Below are positions 1 through 10,805 of a DNA stretch of 64,000 nt, one piece after another. The stretch lies in NCBI GenBank assembly GCA_000697475.1, contig JNEU01001101.1:62001-126000 (forward strand), read 5' to 3'. The notes under the pieces are model-generated. The model was not told the DNA's origin. It ran no database searches and saw only the letters and a program-made list of their open reading frames with translations. The DNA is from Lichtheimia corymbifera B2541. Lineage: Eukaryota; Mucoromycota; Mucoromycetes; Mucorales; Lichtheimiaceae. The position numbers and the translations under genes were made by a program. How positions within the stretch are numbered: position 1 is the first letter of the stretch; every line of letters starts with the position of its first letter.

Positions 1-1440
1 CCACGTTCCATTGTAAAGTTTAGAGATAAATGCACTTTTATGTTTTACATATCCTGAAAGCGTGATGATATATGACAAGCGGTGGTTGTTCATTGCGAAG
101 TATCATGCAAAGGAGCTGTATTGCACAAGCACGACCCTGTGCATCTTCCGCTCTATCAGGGTGAAGCTACTTCAAAATGAACAAACAACACTTGTCATAT
201 AGCATCATGCTTTTCGACATATGTAAAAACGAAAAAGTGCATTTATCTCAAAAATTTACAATGAAACATGGGCTCTTTCATAGAACAGTATTGCTCGTCG
301 TGGTCGAGCGCACCTTATCAATCATGCTTCATGATCAAGCTTGCCAATCCTATATCCAGGCACGTTTACGTCTTTTTCATATGCTAAAAGCGTGATGCTA
401 TATGACAAGTGGTGTTGTTCATTGGGAAGTATTATGCAAATGAGCTGTGTTGCACAAGCACTCCCCTACGCATCTTGCGCTCTATCAAGGTCAAGCTACT
501 TCAAAATGAACAAACACCACTTGCCATATAGCATCATGCTTTTCGACATATGTAAAAACGAGAAAATGCATTTATCTCTGAACTTTACAATGAAACATGG
601 GCTCTTTTATAGAACAATATTGCTCGTCGTGGTCGAGCGCACCTTGTCAATCATGTTTCCCCGACCAAGCTTGCCAATCCTAGATACAGCCAGTTTTACG
701 TTTTTACATATGCTGAAAACGTTATGCTATATGACAAGTGATGTTTGTGAGGTATCATGCAAATGAGCTGTGTTGCACAAAGAAGTCCGTCCGCATCTTC
801 GGCTCTATCGGGATCTACCTCCTTGACAATGAACAAAGACCACTTGTCATATAGCATCATGCTTACAGCATATGTAAAAACATAAAGGTGCCTGTATCTC
901 TAAACTTTACAATGAAACGTGCGGTCTTTCATAGAACAGTATTGCTCGTCGGGGTGTAGCGCACCCTGTGTAGAAGTTTCACGATCGTCGTGGCCAATCT
1001 CAAATTCACCCAATGTCACCACCAGCCTCGTCGAAAAAAAAAATTCGAGGTCGACCTGATTCACTTTGGCCGGTGGTGACATTGGGTGAATCTGAGATCG
1101 GCCACGACGATCGTAAAACTTCTACACAAGGTGCGCTTCACCCCGACGAGGAATTTTGTTCGATTGAAGACCCCACGTTTCATTGTAAAGTTTAGAGGTA
1201 CAGGCACCTTTATGTTTTTACATATGCTGTAAGCATGATGCTATATTACAAGTGGTCTTTGTTCATTGTCAAGGAGGTAGACCCCGATAGAGCCGAAGAT
1301 GCAGACGGACTTCTTTGTGCCACACAACTCATTTGCATGATACTTCACAATGAACAAACACCACCTTTCCTATGGCATCACGCTTACAGCATATGTAAAA
1401 CATAAAGGTGCTTGTTTCTCCAAATCCCCATAATGATGTG
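1..1440. repeat. Nested foldback repeat array
   Basis: The stretch is built from degenerate copies of one module. Three direct copies start near 47, 378 and 709, about 331 bp apart, each beginning with a CATATGCT-AAAGCGTGATG-like motif and running through a 'tatgacaagtgg' block, an 'atgcaaatgagctgtgttgcacaa' type block and a 'gctctatc' block. Each copy is itself a foldback: its opening block reappears inverted near its end (for example 378-425 against about 505-555). No transposase frame is visible. The left end continues outside the window. It looks like a MITE-like non-autonomous element, by structure only. Confidence 0.75.
700..1400. repeat. Long inverted repeat (arms ~320 bp, loop ~45 bp)
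   Basis: Reading outwards from about 1045, the two sides match as reverse complements, with scattered mismatches, from the 'caatgtcaccaccag' block next to the loop out to 'catatgct'. The left arm is about 700-1025 and the right arm about 1070-1400. The centre holds an A-run next to a 'ttcgaggtcgacc' segment. A single strand could fold into a very long hairpin. Short frames on both strands across it encode the same peptide, as expected from a palindrome rather than from a gene. Confidence 0.8.
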
Positions 1441-2483
1441 TAGAGGCTTTATGAGAACGATGTTGATCAGCATGCCCGAGAGCACCTCCTGACCAAGTTT
1501 CGACGTCCCCACCAGCAATATCGGCGCGCACGGCCGTACACCCTATTTATGTTACCATCCCTTCGTCGTCTCTCCCACATTCAAGATTTTCATAATGAAC
1601 TCTGGGATCTTTATGGGAACGAAATTGCTCGGCGTGATCGAAAGGGTGTTGTGTGTGAGTTTCATGTTCGAAGTGGGCAATCTCGGGGAACAGGAGCGCC
1701 GACCCTACTTTATCCTACTTTTGGGCTGGCCGGCATTCAAAATGTTCATAATGAACCATGCGGTTTTTAAATGAATGAAGTTGATCAGCATATGCGAGAG
1801 TACCTTCTAACCAAGTTTCAAGTGCGAAATGGGGAATCCCAAGAAACTACATACTAATTGACTTTTTCATAAATCCGGCGCTTTCCCAATTTCCGCCCAT
1901 CATAGTAAACCCCACATTATGCTCTCCCTTTCGAAATTTTCAAATGAAGTGTGGGTTCTTTATTAATACAAAGTTGTTCAGCATATCCTAAAGCACATTG
2001 TGTGAAAGTTTCAGGTTTGAGAGAGCCAATCAAGGTCATGGAGTAATTTATAGAGTGCATGGCAGTGTCTGACCTATTTAATTTCCACCCCTTCCACTCT
2101 TGGCTTCTTGTCTCTTCCTCCTCCCATTCTCAACTGTTGCCCCCATTCAAGTACAACAACAACCTGCGAACGATTGCCTTGCTTCCAATCCACCATGTCA
2201 ATGCTACGAATATCTTGATCCGATTGTCTTGAGCTGAATGGCAACTGCGTGGCGTGTGCACCCCACTTCAACACACGCCTTTCTTGAAAGCACACACTGT
2301 CTTGCACACTCCAATGCCACAATCAAACGAAACAGCATTCATTCTAGCAGTTGCTATTAGCAATGACTTTATTGTCTCGAGCAGTGTTCACAATATTGTC
2401 ACTTTACTCTGCCACAACCATCCCGTAAGAGCAGCTGCCTAGCAAGGTCTGCATTGTCTCAAGTTACTTGCTGCCTCTTCACG
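1440..2483 (+). repeat. Composite repeat flank, copy 1
   Basis: This stretch follows directly on the foldback array and has a diverged reverse-complement counterpart at about 50745-51640. Matching landmarks include the 'gttgatcagcat' and 'accaagtttc' blocks (1470-1830), the 'caaatgaagtgtgggttctttatta' type block near 1940, the 'gttgcccccattcaagtac' type block near 2140, 'gtgtgcaccccac' near 2255 and 'tctcaagttacttgc' near 2457. Similarity stops near 2483, which I take as the element end. No intact coding frame is evident. Confidence 0.7.
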
Positions 2484-2503
2484 TGGACAGCTGATAGCCA
2501 TTG

Positions 2504-2511
2504 TATAAAAG
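2504..2511 (+). promoter_or_regulatory. TATA-like box upstream of orphan gene
   Basis: TATAAAAG lies about 120 bp before the start codon at 2632 and just outside the end of the composite repeat. It is a plausible core promoter element for that gene. Position and sequence are the only support. Confidence 0.4.
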
Positions 2512-2631
2512 CAGCTTTTCTTACGTGTGGCAACTTGCAATGATGCATACGACTTCTAATGGATGGTCCCATATCAGCTATCAAGTATCCCGCAATACAA
2601 GCACTCTTCGCCTTATTGAGCTGCACTGAAA

Positions 2632-3183
2632 ATGGCCAAGAAAAAGAGAGACCAACACTCGGATGGAAAAGGAAGCATATCAGCAGCGATCACAGAGGCT
2701 CTTTCTTATTGGACTCGCAACGGTTATGATAGGATGGATGCAATCAAGTGGAGTGATGTGGAATCCTGGGATGTTGCTTTGGCTGCTTGCCTCGTCGTCA
2801 GCAGTAACGAACACGTGGATACGGCTGAGGATGATGATGGATTGGATGAATTGGATGGCATGGAAACGAGGGCTTATATCTTTGACAAGAGAGGATTTAC
2901 CACCATGGATGATATTGCAGCATTCAAGTCAATGCATGTAACAGCTACTTTTACAATCATGGATGAAGATGCTATGACGGCAGCAACCAAGAACACAATG
3001 ACACAACGACACCTGCTGATTCTTTGTGATCCACTGGTTGGCATCTGGAAGGAAAGAAAGGATAGAAATTTGAAGACCGGAAGGCGAGATAGGATTATAC
3101 CCACATCATTGTATCGAGACGCTCTTGTTCCTTCTGTCATATTACATTCATTATTAAAGCTTCATTGTTCATATGCTGATTAG
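2632..3183 (+). CDS. Hypothetical 183-aa protein (orphan, single exon)
   Basis: An uninterrupted frame begins with a lysine-rich N-terminus (MAKKKRDQ), has an acidic patch near residues 62-75 (TAEDDDGLDELD) and two Met/Thr-rich segments in the middle, and ends with a mildly hydrophobic tail. No signal peptide, membrane segment or known motif is apparent. The start is the first ATG, with a TATA-like box 120 bp upstream. The gene sits right beside the inner edge of a repeat element, so it could be a recently arisen or captured orphan. I do not recognise a family; a spurious frame remains possible. Confidence 0.45.
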   Translation: MAKKKRDQHSDGKGSISAAITEALSYWTRNGYDRMDAIKWSDVESWDVALAACLVVSSNEHVDTAEDDDGLDELDGMETRAYIFDKRGFTTMDDIAAFKSMHVTATFTIMDEDAMTAATKNTMTQRHLLILCDPLVGIWKERKDRNLKTGRRDRIIPTSLYRDALVPSVILHSLLKLHCSYAD

Positions 3184-3944
3184 ACGATGGGTAGTGCCAA
3201 TAACTGATTGTATACATTTTTAAATAGACGCTTGTATTTTCAATGTTAATAAACCCATAGTAATGGTACCCAACAACCCTGCTTGTTACGGAAGCTTGAT
3301 CCATTGTAAGCTTAAATCATTACGGCTAATAAGAAAGATGATGAGCTCGGTGGCACAAGTACATACATCATAATGCTTACCTATGACAACGGTACTATCA
3401 GCATGATCCACCTTGTATGTATAGCCTTATATAAGAACGAACCCTAGAGGCAAATAATACCATTACCGCTCACAGTCTTGGATGCACTGATCATTTTTGG
3501 CTAGATAACCATACCACGCTAGGCGGACCTTACTATTTAGGGATTGTCTATTGTTGTAAGGGATCTTCAACTGCAGTGATGCTCAGCGTTTACACTAACT
3601 GAACACCACCCACAACGTACGTGCGATACAATGTGCATAGGGATAAGATACACAAGGGAGACTCTCACGTTGGAGAAAAATACATAAAACGCGGTCGCCA
3701 ACCTGTCCTTCCTTCAATACCACTAGGGTAAAAAGCGCGTTGACAATACCGTGTCCATCCGTACCCTAAGGTATGAAGTTGGGAAGAGAGCCTTATGTTT
3801 ATTCGTCGTCGTTCAATGGTTTATAATACGCATGCATCACTAAGCTTACAAACGCATGACCCCGTGAGAGCTACTAACGGTCTCTAGCTACACCACAACA
3901 CTATCATGCACTCTCCACCAATAAGGACCCTTCAAGCCCTGTCC
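3184..3944. other. Intergenic stretch, no gene seen
   Basis: About 760 bp between the orphan gene and the next foldback element. It is AT-rich, all frames are short and broken, and I see no recognisable repeat or RNA gene. Confidence 0.5.
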
Positions 3945-4405
3945 CCCCTGAAATATATTACACGAGTCCCTCTACATCTTTTGCATTATCAGGGTCAAGC
4001 TACTTAACAATGAATAAAGACCACATGTCATATAGCATGTATATGTAAAACATAAAGGTGCCTGTACCTCTAAACTTTACAATTAAACGTGAGGTCTTCC
4101 ATAGAACAAAGTTGCTCGTCGGGGTCGAAAGTATCATGTGCAGAAGTTTCACGATCGTGGTGGCCAATCCCCAATTTCGCTATGTCACCACCAGCCAAAC
4201 TGGATCCGAGGGTCGACCTCTTGAATTTTTTTCGACGAGGCTGGTGGTGACATTGGGTGAATCTGAGATCGGCCACGACGATCGTAAAACTTCTACACAA
4301 GGTGAGCTTGACCCAGGCGAGCAACTTTGTTCGATTGAAGACCCCACGTTTCATTGTAAAGTTTAAAGGTACAGGCACCTTTATGTTTTACATATGCTCC
4401 TATAT
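3945..4405. repeat. Solo foldback element
   Basis: A second copy of the palindromic family of 700-1400. A head block (3960-4040, with the 'gggtcaagctactt' and 'gaccacatgtcatatagcat' motifs) is followed by two inverted arms, about 4045-4205 and 4235-4400, around a loop of about 40 bp that again carries a 'gagggtcgacctc' motif. The arm ends read 'aaggtgcctgtacctctaaactttac' as direct and inverted versions. The frames on both strands give the same peptide through the palindrome. The composite flank of 1440-2483 is absent here, so the foldback part can exist alone. Confidence 0.8.
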
Positions 4406-4755
4406 GGGTGATGGAGCTGCTTCCTCATAATGGATGGTGTCGACTGCATTATGGAAAGATGGAGAGCTGAGTGAAAATGGCATGTGGTGGTTACACATAC
4501 GCGTGATTGACACATTGCTGCATGAATGGATGACGATTACCTGGGAAGTGCGTAAACAGTACACAATCATGAAATACCTATCATTATGACAATAACAAAG
4601 AAAATGACAATGAACTTATACAGGGGTATTTTGTATATCAATCATGTATTGGTTGCACAAATCCAGGAGCTGTCGATCTGCATTGATATGCACGGACTTG
4701 ATAGATGCCAATCCCGCCACAGTAAAATAATGTATGCATAGCTTTATTACAAGGT
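4406..4755. other. Intergenic stretch, no gene seen
   Basis: About 350 bp between the solo foldback and the next orphan gene, with no supported gene or repeat. Confidence 0.4.
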
Positions 4756-5441
4756 ATGTATTCAGTGGTTGTTATTATTGACCCAACTGTATATGCTATT
4801 GATGATGTGCATATTCACAACAGTAACTATAGCAAGCGGGGTGGGGGTGTAGTGGCCAAATTGGGAACATCGAAAGGAACGACAGAGAGCCCCTTCGTCT
4901 TCACTTCCACTTCACAATGCAAGGTAAGAGGTGTCTCCATTCCGAAGCTACGACGCGTTAACGGCTGCTATTCCTTTCATTGTGCAGCCTCAACTGGGTG
5001 AACAGGTGGTCAATGGCGACACTTTCAGTTACAACAAGCTCGGGCGCGATCTACCCATGACTCAAGCTTCCATTACAATACAACATGTAAGCTCGATCGC
5101 TGCAAGGCTTTTATTATTCAAGTTGAACATTGTGGTACTAATTTTCACGTGTAGATTACTGTTCTCTCGTTTATACCAGATCTAATGGGGCGTCGCGTGT
5201 ATTCATTCCAGGGTTGTCCACAACAAGAAGTCTTTACGTTACCTCCTTTGGTATGTTGACAAGAAGATGCGTTTATATTGGGTTTCCTTGTTATCTTACA
5301 CTGTGTTCATGGTAGGCAGAGCTTGTTGGCCGAGGATATCTGTGGGCAGTAACAAGATATGAATCTCGAAGCAAGAACGCTGCAAGGTTGGCTCAATGGT
5401 ATGCAGGGTGTTGGATCTACGAAGCAGAACCACTTACTTAA
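4756..5441 (+). CDS. Predicted four-exon orphan protein, 162 aa
   Basis: Exons 4756-4923, 4988-5086, 5155-5250 and 5316-5441 join in one frame. All three introns fall between codons and have canonical ends (GTAAGA, GTAAGC and GTATGT donors; CAG, TAG and TAG acceptors), which is unlikely by chance. The protein has a Val/Ile-rich N-terminus, a Gly-rich turn near residue 30 and a Trp/Tyr/Cys-containing C-terminus ending EAEPLT. No domain is recognised. A competing frame across the last exon (about 5361-5530) is also coding-like, so the 3' end may be frameshifted and the locus may be a decayed longer gene. Confidence 0.45.
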
Positions 5442-6118
5442 CGATCCTTACAATGAAACAGCAGCAGCACATACAGGATCGGATGAATACCAGGCTATTT
5501 GCATCAATAATGGTATTGGCAATACCTAGAGGTACAGTGCATCATTCTGGGATTGGTTGGATTCAAGTGAACTTACCAAACGCCATACAGTGGCAGAGTC
5601 TCTTTCGGCGATACTATTATTATCACGGCTGCACGTCAAGGCTGTCATTGTACTACACTTTCCAGGGAAGACGGACATGTTGTGCCGGGGACAGTGCGAC
5701 TCATGTTGCGACCTCAGGGATTTAAAAATGCATCCTCTGTGCGCACGGCCTCCATCGTTTTACGGCTATTGGTCTCCTTGCCTTTAGAGAGAAGATGGGT
5801 ATCTCTATTGATGCACAACATCGCCGGATTCAGGCGAGTGCCTGTACTGTGACGTTTCTTGGCTGTGGGCGCTTATTATTACTTTACATCCTGATTGCCT
5901 ATTTGTTCCAAGTCTGCGGGTGATGATTGCGTGATTCAGGTGTGTATGATTCTGATGCTTTGTGGAAAACCTTGCTGAAACGGCTTGCTATTTTTTAGAG
6001 GGACCACTGCAGAGAGCTACTTGTCTTTTGGTGCTTTGGAGTTCACAAGATCACAGATATGATTGTTAAGTATTATTGGATGGGTTTGGAAAATTCGTTT
6101 ACTGAGCATATTTTGTAG
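5442..6118 (+). other. Coding-like but broken frames
   Basis: After the stop at 5441 several short plus-strand frames look protein-like: one to 5530 rich in Asn/Thr/Ala, and one from about 5590 to 5851 with a Val/Leu/Arg composition. They are in different frames with no clear splice junctions. This fits a degraded gene or non-coding sequence; no homology is recognised. Confidence 0.3.
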
Positions 6119-6149
6119 TTGAATCATGTCAGCCATAAGGAAAAACGTT

Positions 6150-7560
6150 ACGTCTTTTGGTGGTGTCAATCTTTATTGCTTCTCGGGTGGTTGGTTGTCA
6201 AGCAACGGGCGATTTCTCTGGAGGGTGTCAGTCAATACACGTCTCTTATGAGTGGATTGTATCATTCAACAAGCAACAGCATCCGTATCGTTGGTGTCAC
6301 ATCAAGCTTTGTCCCATCATCTGGTTCATCTCGTTACCGGCAATTCGGTGGACATCCTGAAATGACAGTCTCTTATCGATTCATCATATCAGCAGCAAGC
6401 AGCAACTTTTATATCTTTGGTGTCAGCAAACGTTAAATCTCTTGGTGGTTCTGGTTATTGGCAATTCCTTTGATGGATCTCTACAACTCAACGCGCCTTA
6501 TGGATGGACCATGTATTGAACAAGCAATGAGAGCCAGCGTCAACATCTTCAGCGATACTAAGGTCATCTATGCATCTCTCCAAGATGGTCGCCAATTCTT
6601 TGATGGATATCCTGCTACGCATGTGTATTATCGGTGGATCATATCATCAACAAGCAAGACGCAGCAGCAATGAGCAGCAGAGTGTAAAATATCTTTAGTG
6701 TCAACACCATTTACTTGATTCTCTGTGGATTTTCATCATTGGCCAACTACTTTCATCAAGAGCGCTCTACAGCGTACGACTCTTATGGGCGTGTCACATC
6801 AGCACAAGCTACAATGTGTGTGTGTCTTTTGGTGTTATCAACGACTATCGAGTATCCAAGGCAGCCATCATCAAGCAACACTCCTTCCTCTTGAAAAGCG
6901 GCTATCAGCAATCGTTTATTGCATCGGCATTTCTGCAGCAAGGAAATCGGCTTTGGTCGTGTGTAGCATCAAGCATCCTATATTCCCATATGGCCTTGGC
7001 CAAGTATTGTTACCACTATCTCAACGATAAACTAGTAATATGCGCATTCATAGGTCGATCGTTCCATCAAGGCATATTTTTACATACTCTTTGGTGCCAT
7101 GAAGGTTTATTTGTTCTCCCTGGAGGTGTCAGTGCCAAGTCCTATTGCTTTGAAAGACGAAGGATCAACATTTGGCTTTGGTGGATTTCTCAGAAGCAAG
7201 CAATCAATCTCTATTGGATCAATTTATGGTTGTGGTCGTCAAGGATACCGTTTCTATGGTTTTGCAAATCATATATCGTACCTGCAAGGCGTCTCTTTAT
7301 TGGTGGATCTTTTGGCAATGTTTCTTATCTGTGCCGTGGCGTATATCATTTCTCAAGTTTACAACACACGTTTTGTTTGACACCACACACCCACTTGCTC
7401 CTTTCCACAACGCCCATGCTTCTCAGCATCAGTAGCAGCAGCTGTCATCAGCTTGGTCATCTATCCGCCGTCTTGAACCTTGCCATTTATTGGACACAGG
7501 CTTGGCCTTTATACAAGCAACAAGGAGTACACGTCAAACGCATTCTTTGGTGATCGATAT
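6150..7560 (+). repeat. Degenerate ~135-bp tandem repeat array (~10 units)
   Basis: A 'cttTGGTGTCA'-type motif recurs near 6155, 6293, 6418, 6543, 6693, 6822, 6948 and 7090, about every 125-150 bp. Within each unit the order is the same: TTGGTGTC, then a 'ggcaattc-tgatggat' block, then 'gtctcttat-gatggatcatatca', then 'caacaagcaacagca'. The units have diverged strongly and no single frame stays open through all of them, although several frames of 70-245 codons are open by chance. This appears to be an old minisatellite-like expansion, possibly from a repetitive coding exon. Confidence 0.6.
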
Positions 7561-9175
7561 ACTGGGTCAACAAGGTAAAAGAGTTGGTAGACCCCACAGT
7601 AATGGGTGAAAGTGATATACTACCACAGAGTGGACTCACTCACTCTTTAATTTTTCGAGATAATGGACTTTTAGATGGATGATGGCATTGGTTGACACAA
7701 GACAACAAGGCGAGTCGCTTTATCTTCGCGAACAAGTTGACACGGTCCTTTTTACACGAAAGGATGGCAAGGCATGCATATAAAAGGTGAAGGGACAAGC
7801 AGCAGGTAATATGGCCTTTGGAAATGGATGTGTATCTCAATGCATGATAACTAATACACCCCCTGCAGGTGCTACTTATTCTATGTGGATGGCAATAGAC
7901 AATGACAGCTCTTTGGCAAGGCAGTAGTTTATCTGTAGTATGGATTCATCATTTGCAATACACTCTGGAATCTGGTCTTGTGGGATACATTTTATGCATG
8001 TCTGATTTGGATCATCGTATTATGGTGATGCACCACGGATGAGAGAGCTGACTTGGAAGGGATGGTTTGGGAATATACAACAGCAAACGCTTTGTCATGT
8101 GTGGATATGGTTGTCAGCTAGATCAAACGGGGAGGTTGCGTGGGTAGCATATAATATGGGCCATCAGGTGCATTGTGATTGCATGTTTTATAACGAAAGA
8201 CCGAGACCACATCAGGATCACATCCAATCTGAATACTGGTGCATTCATTGGATAGAGGGAACAAAGAGACATTTTTTTTTACTACAGTAAGTAAGACTGA
8301 TAATAGGGAAGAGGAGTGAAAAGTGGCCGTTAAAAAAGACATGTTTTCAAGGGGTGCATCATGGTCTCAGTGGGATCGCATACACTTTGAATGCTGAGAT
8401 GTTGTCAGCTTGCCGCTCATCGCATCTTACAATCTTACATGTCTCTTTTATCTTTCATAATCGTTGATTTCTTACGTCTCAATCCCGGATTTATGTATGT
8501 ATCACGGAGGACAATCTTTTTTTGTAATCATGTTGACTTGAGATGATACATGCTGATATTTTCTGCTGTGGTCATTCATAATTTCTTTGTTCTTTTTTTG
8601 GCCCCTGCATGATGGCAAAAAGATGCCACTGGGTCTCTGACGCAAAAAGACAATCACCACCGATTTATCAGCCAGTGATTTTACAATCCGTCTCGTCCCA
8701 GTATTCCAACTTTTGTATAATGGGTCTTTGACCCGTATTTATCAGGTAGTGCAATCAATCACGGTGTGCCAAAAACGTTCCCACGCCCACATACATAAAA
8801 TCGAAGGCTGTTGTCACCAGCATTTTCATCATCTCATTCACCTACATATATCGTCCCACACCCACATACATAAAAGCAAGGCTGTTGTCACCATCATTAT
8901 CATCATCTCATTCATCTACATGCACCATCCAAAGAAGCCACTGACGTCTGCTTGCAGAGGAAGTAAGTCATCGCCAAAGGATGGCCTGTTATATTATGCC
9001 TCTTGAAGCCGAAGGTGGTCTCGTTTTAAGGAAAAGCTGAGAACTTGTGCTGGGGACATAAGTCTTTCGCTGAAGACGCGAGCAAGCAAGACGAAGAAAA
9101 ATGCCTATCTTGAAAGACTCTGTCACTGCATACAAGATTTGACTCGCAAACAACGCAGGCATACCCTTACAAGCA
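7561..9175. other. Intergenic stretch with no supported gene
   Basis: About 1.6 kb of AT-rich sequence. All frames are short and I see no splice-consistent gene. It holds one local tandem duplication (8778-8932, listed separately). Confidence 0.45.
8778..8932 (+). repeat. Tandem duplication, unit ~76 bp, two copies
   Basis: The first copy begins at about 8780 (cccacgcccacatacataaaa) and the second at about 8857 (cccacacccacatacataaaa). Both continue with 'aaggctgttgtcacca', an AT/CAT-rich tract, 'catctcattca' and 'ctacat'. They differ at a few positions, so this is a moderately recent local duplication. Confidence 0.75.
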
Positions 9176-10339
9176 ATGAGGCCCTATTTCAATATCCATA
9201 CTCCATTTGTTGTGAGTACCATCATTACTCCTTTTATGTATGTCACGTTAACATTAAGGCTTCGCCTTTTAAACAGTGGATTCCCCAGTTTTTCAACACC
9301 ATGTGTATGTCTGAAAGTGTGGAAAGGCGCAAGGTGGAGAATACACTGGGATGCGGATGGTGTGGTGTGGTCGAACCTGTGGCGAAAATATCAGGACCAC
9401 TGCACTTCCGCGATCCGGTACTCGCACCAAAGCAAAGGTCAAGCATCTCTGAAGCGGATTATATAAAGTCTGGTGTCACTGATTGAAGCCATATTTCAAA
9501 ACAGTGACCTTGACATCCGATGGTAAGCAACATGATGCATGTGTATTAACTTGTGTGCTGACGTACGATGTTTTAGGGGTGAGACAACTTCGTCCGGTTC
9601 GGCAGAAGCACGGAAAGATGGCATGGCGACAACGATGACAATCCCATAGGCGACAAGGTCGATATGAGGGTGCTAACCAATTATGATGGCAACGAGTATG
9701 ATATGATGGATGGTGAATACGCCAATAGCAGCCAAGGTGATATCAAATTCTACCAAGACCATAGGAAAGTGCTTCGGGAAGCCAAAGTGATTTTCAGGTT
9801 TTAACGGGAAACAAACAAACGTAATCGAAACATCGTTAGCATCAAGAGTGACATCCGTGGTAAAGAGCTCAAGCGGTTGCTGGTTCCCACATTCCAAGCA
9901 ACTGGACTTGAAGGCGAGATGATGATCGTCAAGATCACCGCCGCTGGATTTTACACTGCTCAACGAATTGGCTCGCTTCCCATCCCACATTCTCATCACA
10001 CGTGGTCTTCGCAAATGCATTGAAAAGATGCTGTTTATGAAGGTAAAACCTGAACAACCAACAAATTTAACATGTCGTCACTAACCAAAACTGTAGATGC
10101 TGTGCGTTAGAAATTCTCGCGTACTTGTGGATGGGCTGAAGAAAAGCTCAAGGTCCAAGAAGCGTAAAGGTAGTGCAATGCTCCGGACACCTTCACCCCC
10201 ATCCCATGACGATGACCAAGAGGATTCTACGTGGATCCGCTCTACCTGGTTTCCACCGCTAGAAAAGAGAGCAGGCACATTGCGTCTTTTTTTATATTCC
10301 CAATATTGTACCCCAGCTACTTGTATATTGTATGCCTAA
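9176..10339 (+). pseudogene. Unresolved or decayed multi-exon gene
   Basis: Several plus-strand segments look coding but do not join cleanly. The first is a short start at 9176 followed by an intron 9212-9277 (GTGAGT...CAG). Another, about 9651-9800, is rich in Asp/Asn/Tyr and follows a CATAG acceptor. A third, about 9950-10041 (LLNELARF and LRKCIEKMLF-like), ends at a GTAAAA donor. The last exon, about 10097-10339, has a basic SRSKKRK patch near its start, resembling a nuclear localisation signal. Getting through needs two weak introns or frameshifts, so either the gene is broken or my splicing is wrong. No family is recognised. Confidence 0.35.
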
Positions 10340-10805
10340 ACAATACATGAACGTTTTTTTATTAAGGATCATAATGAAGGTCTAGTGATAATATTAGTGT
10401 AGTAGTATAGCTAGCGATGTAATAATCTATACCTTTATCATGCATTTTACAAAAGCAAAGATCACAGCTTGTATACGCAGACAGACAGCGGTCAACAAGA
10501 GCAACCAAATTCGGAATTACTGGCAACCTCATGCATGCGGCTCTTTTTTGATGATGATTGGGAGATATGATAAATGTCTATGATAGCAAAGGTTTATATG
10601 AAATGAGGATTTCAGAGGGTGTGGTGTGATGGGATGGGATGATGCAGATGGCATGTGATGTGGATTGACGTTTATACATACAAGGAACGCAGGTATCAGG
10701 AGAGGCACTATGCGGACCTAAAGGATATGCTATTACTTTTTATATGCATCCACCAACAGTCAAGTCCCTCTTTGTTTTTCACAACTTGCTCCTTTCTTTT
10801 GTCCC
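10340..10805. other. Upstream region of the HMG-box gene
   Basis: About 470 bp between the decayed gene and the HMG-box gene. It contains AT-rich and G/T-rich tracts but no distinct motif I can name. Confidence 0.4.

Noticed and set aside
900..1195. Two 60-codon frames on opposite strands with nearly the same protein
   Set aside because: They result from the palindrome itself. Both strands read the same inverted-repeat arm; there is no gene context.
6816..7553. Open frame of 245 codons on the plus strand
   Set aside because: It lies wholly inside the degenerate ~135-bp tandem array, has a composition rich in Ser/His/Trp/Cys without domain structure, and neighbouring units are read in other frames.
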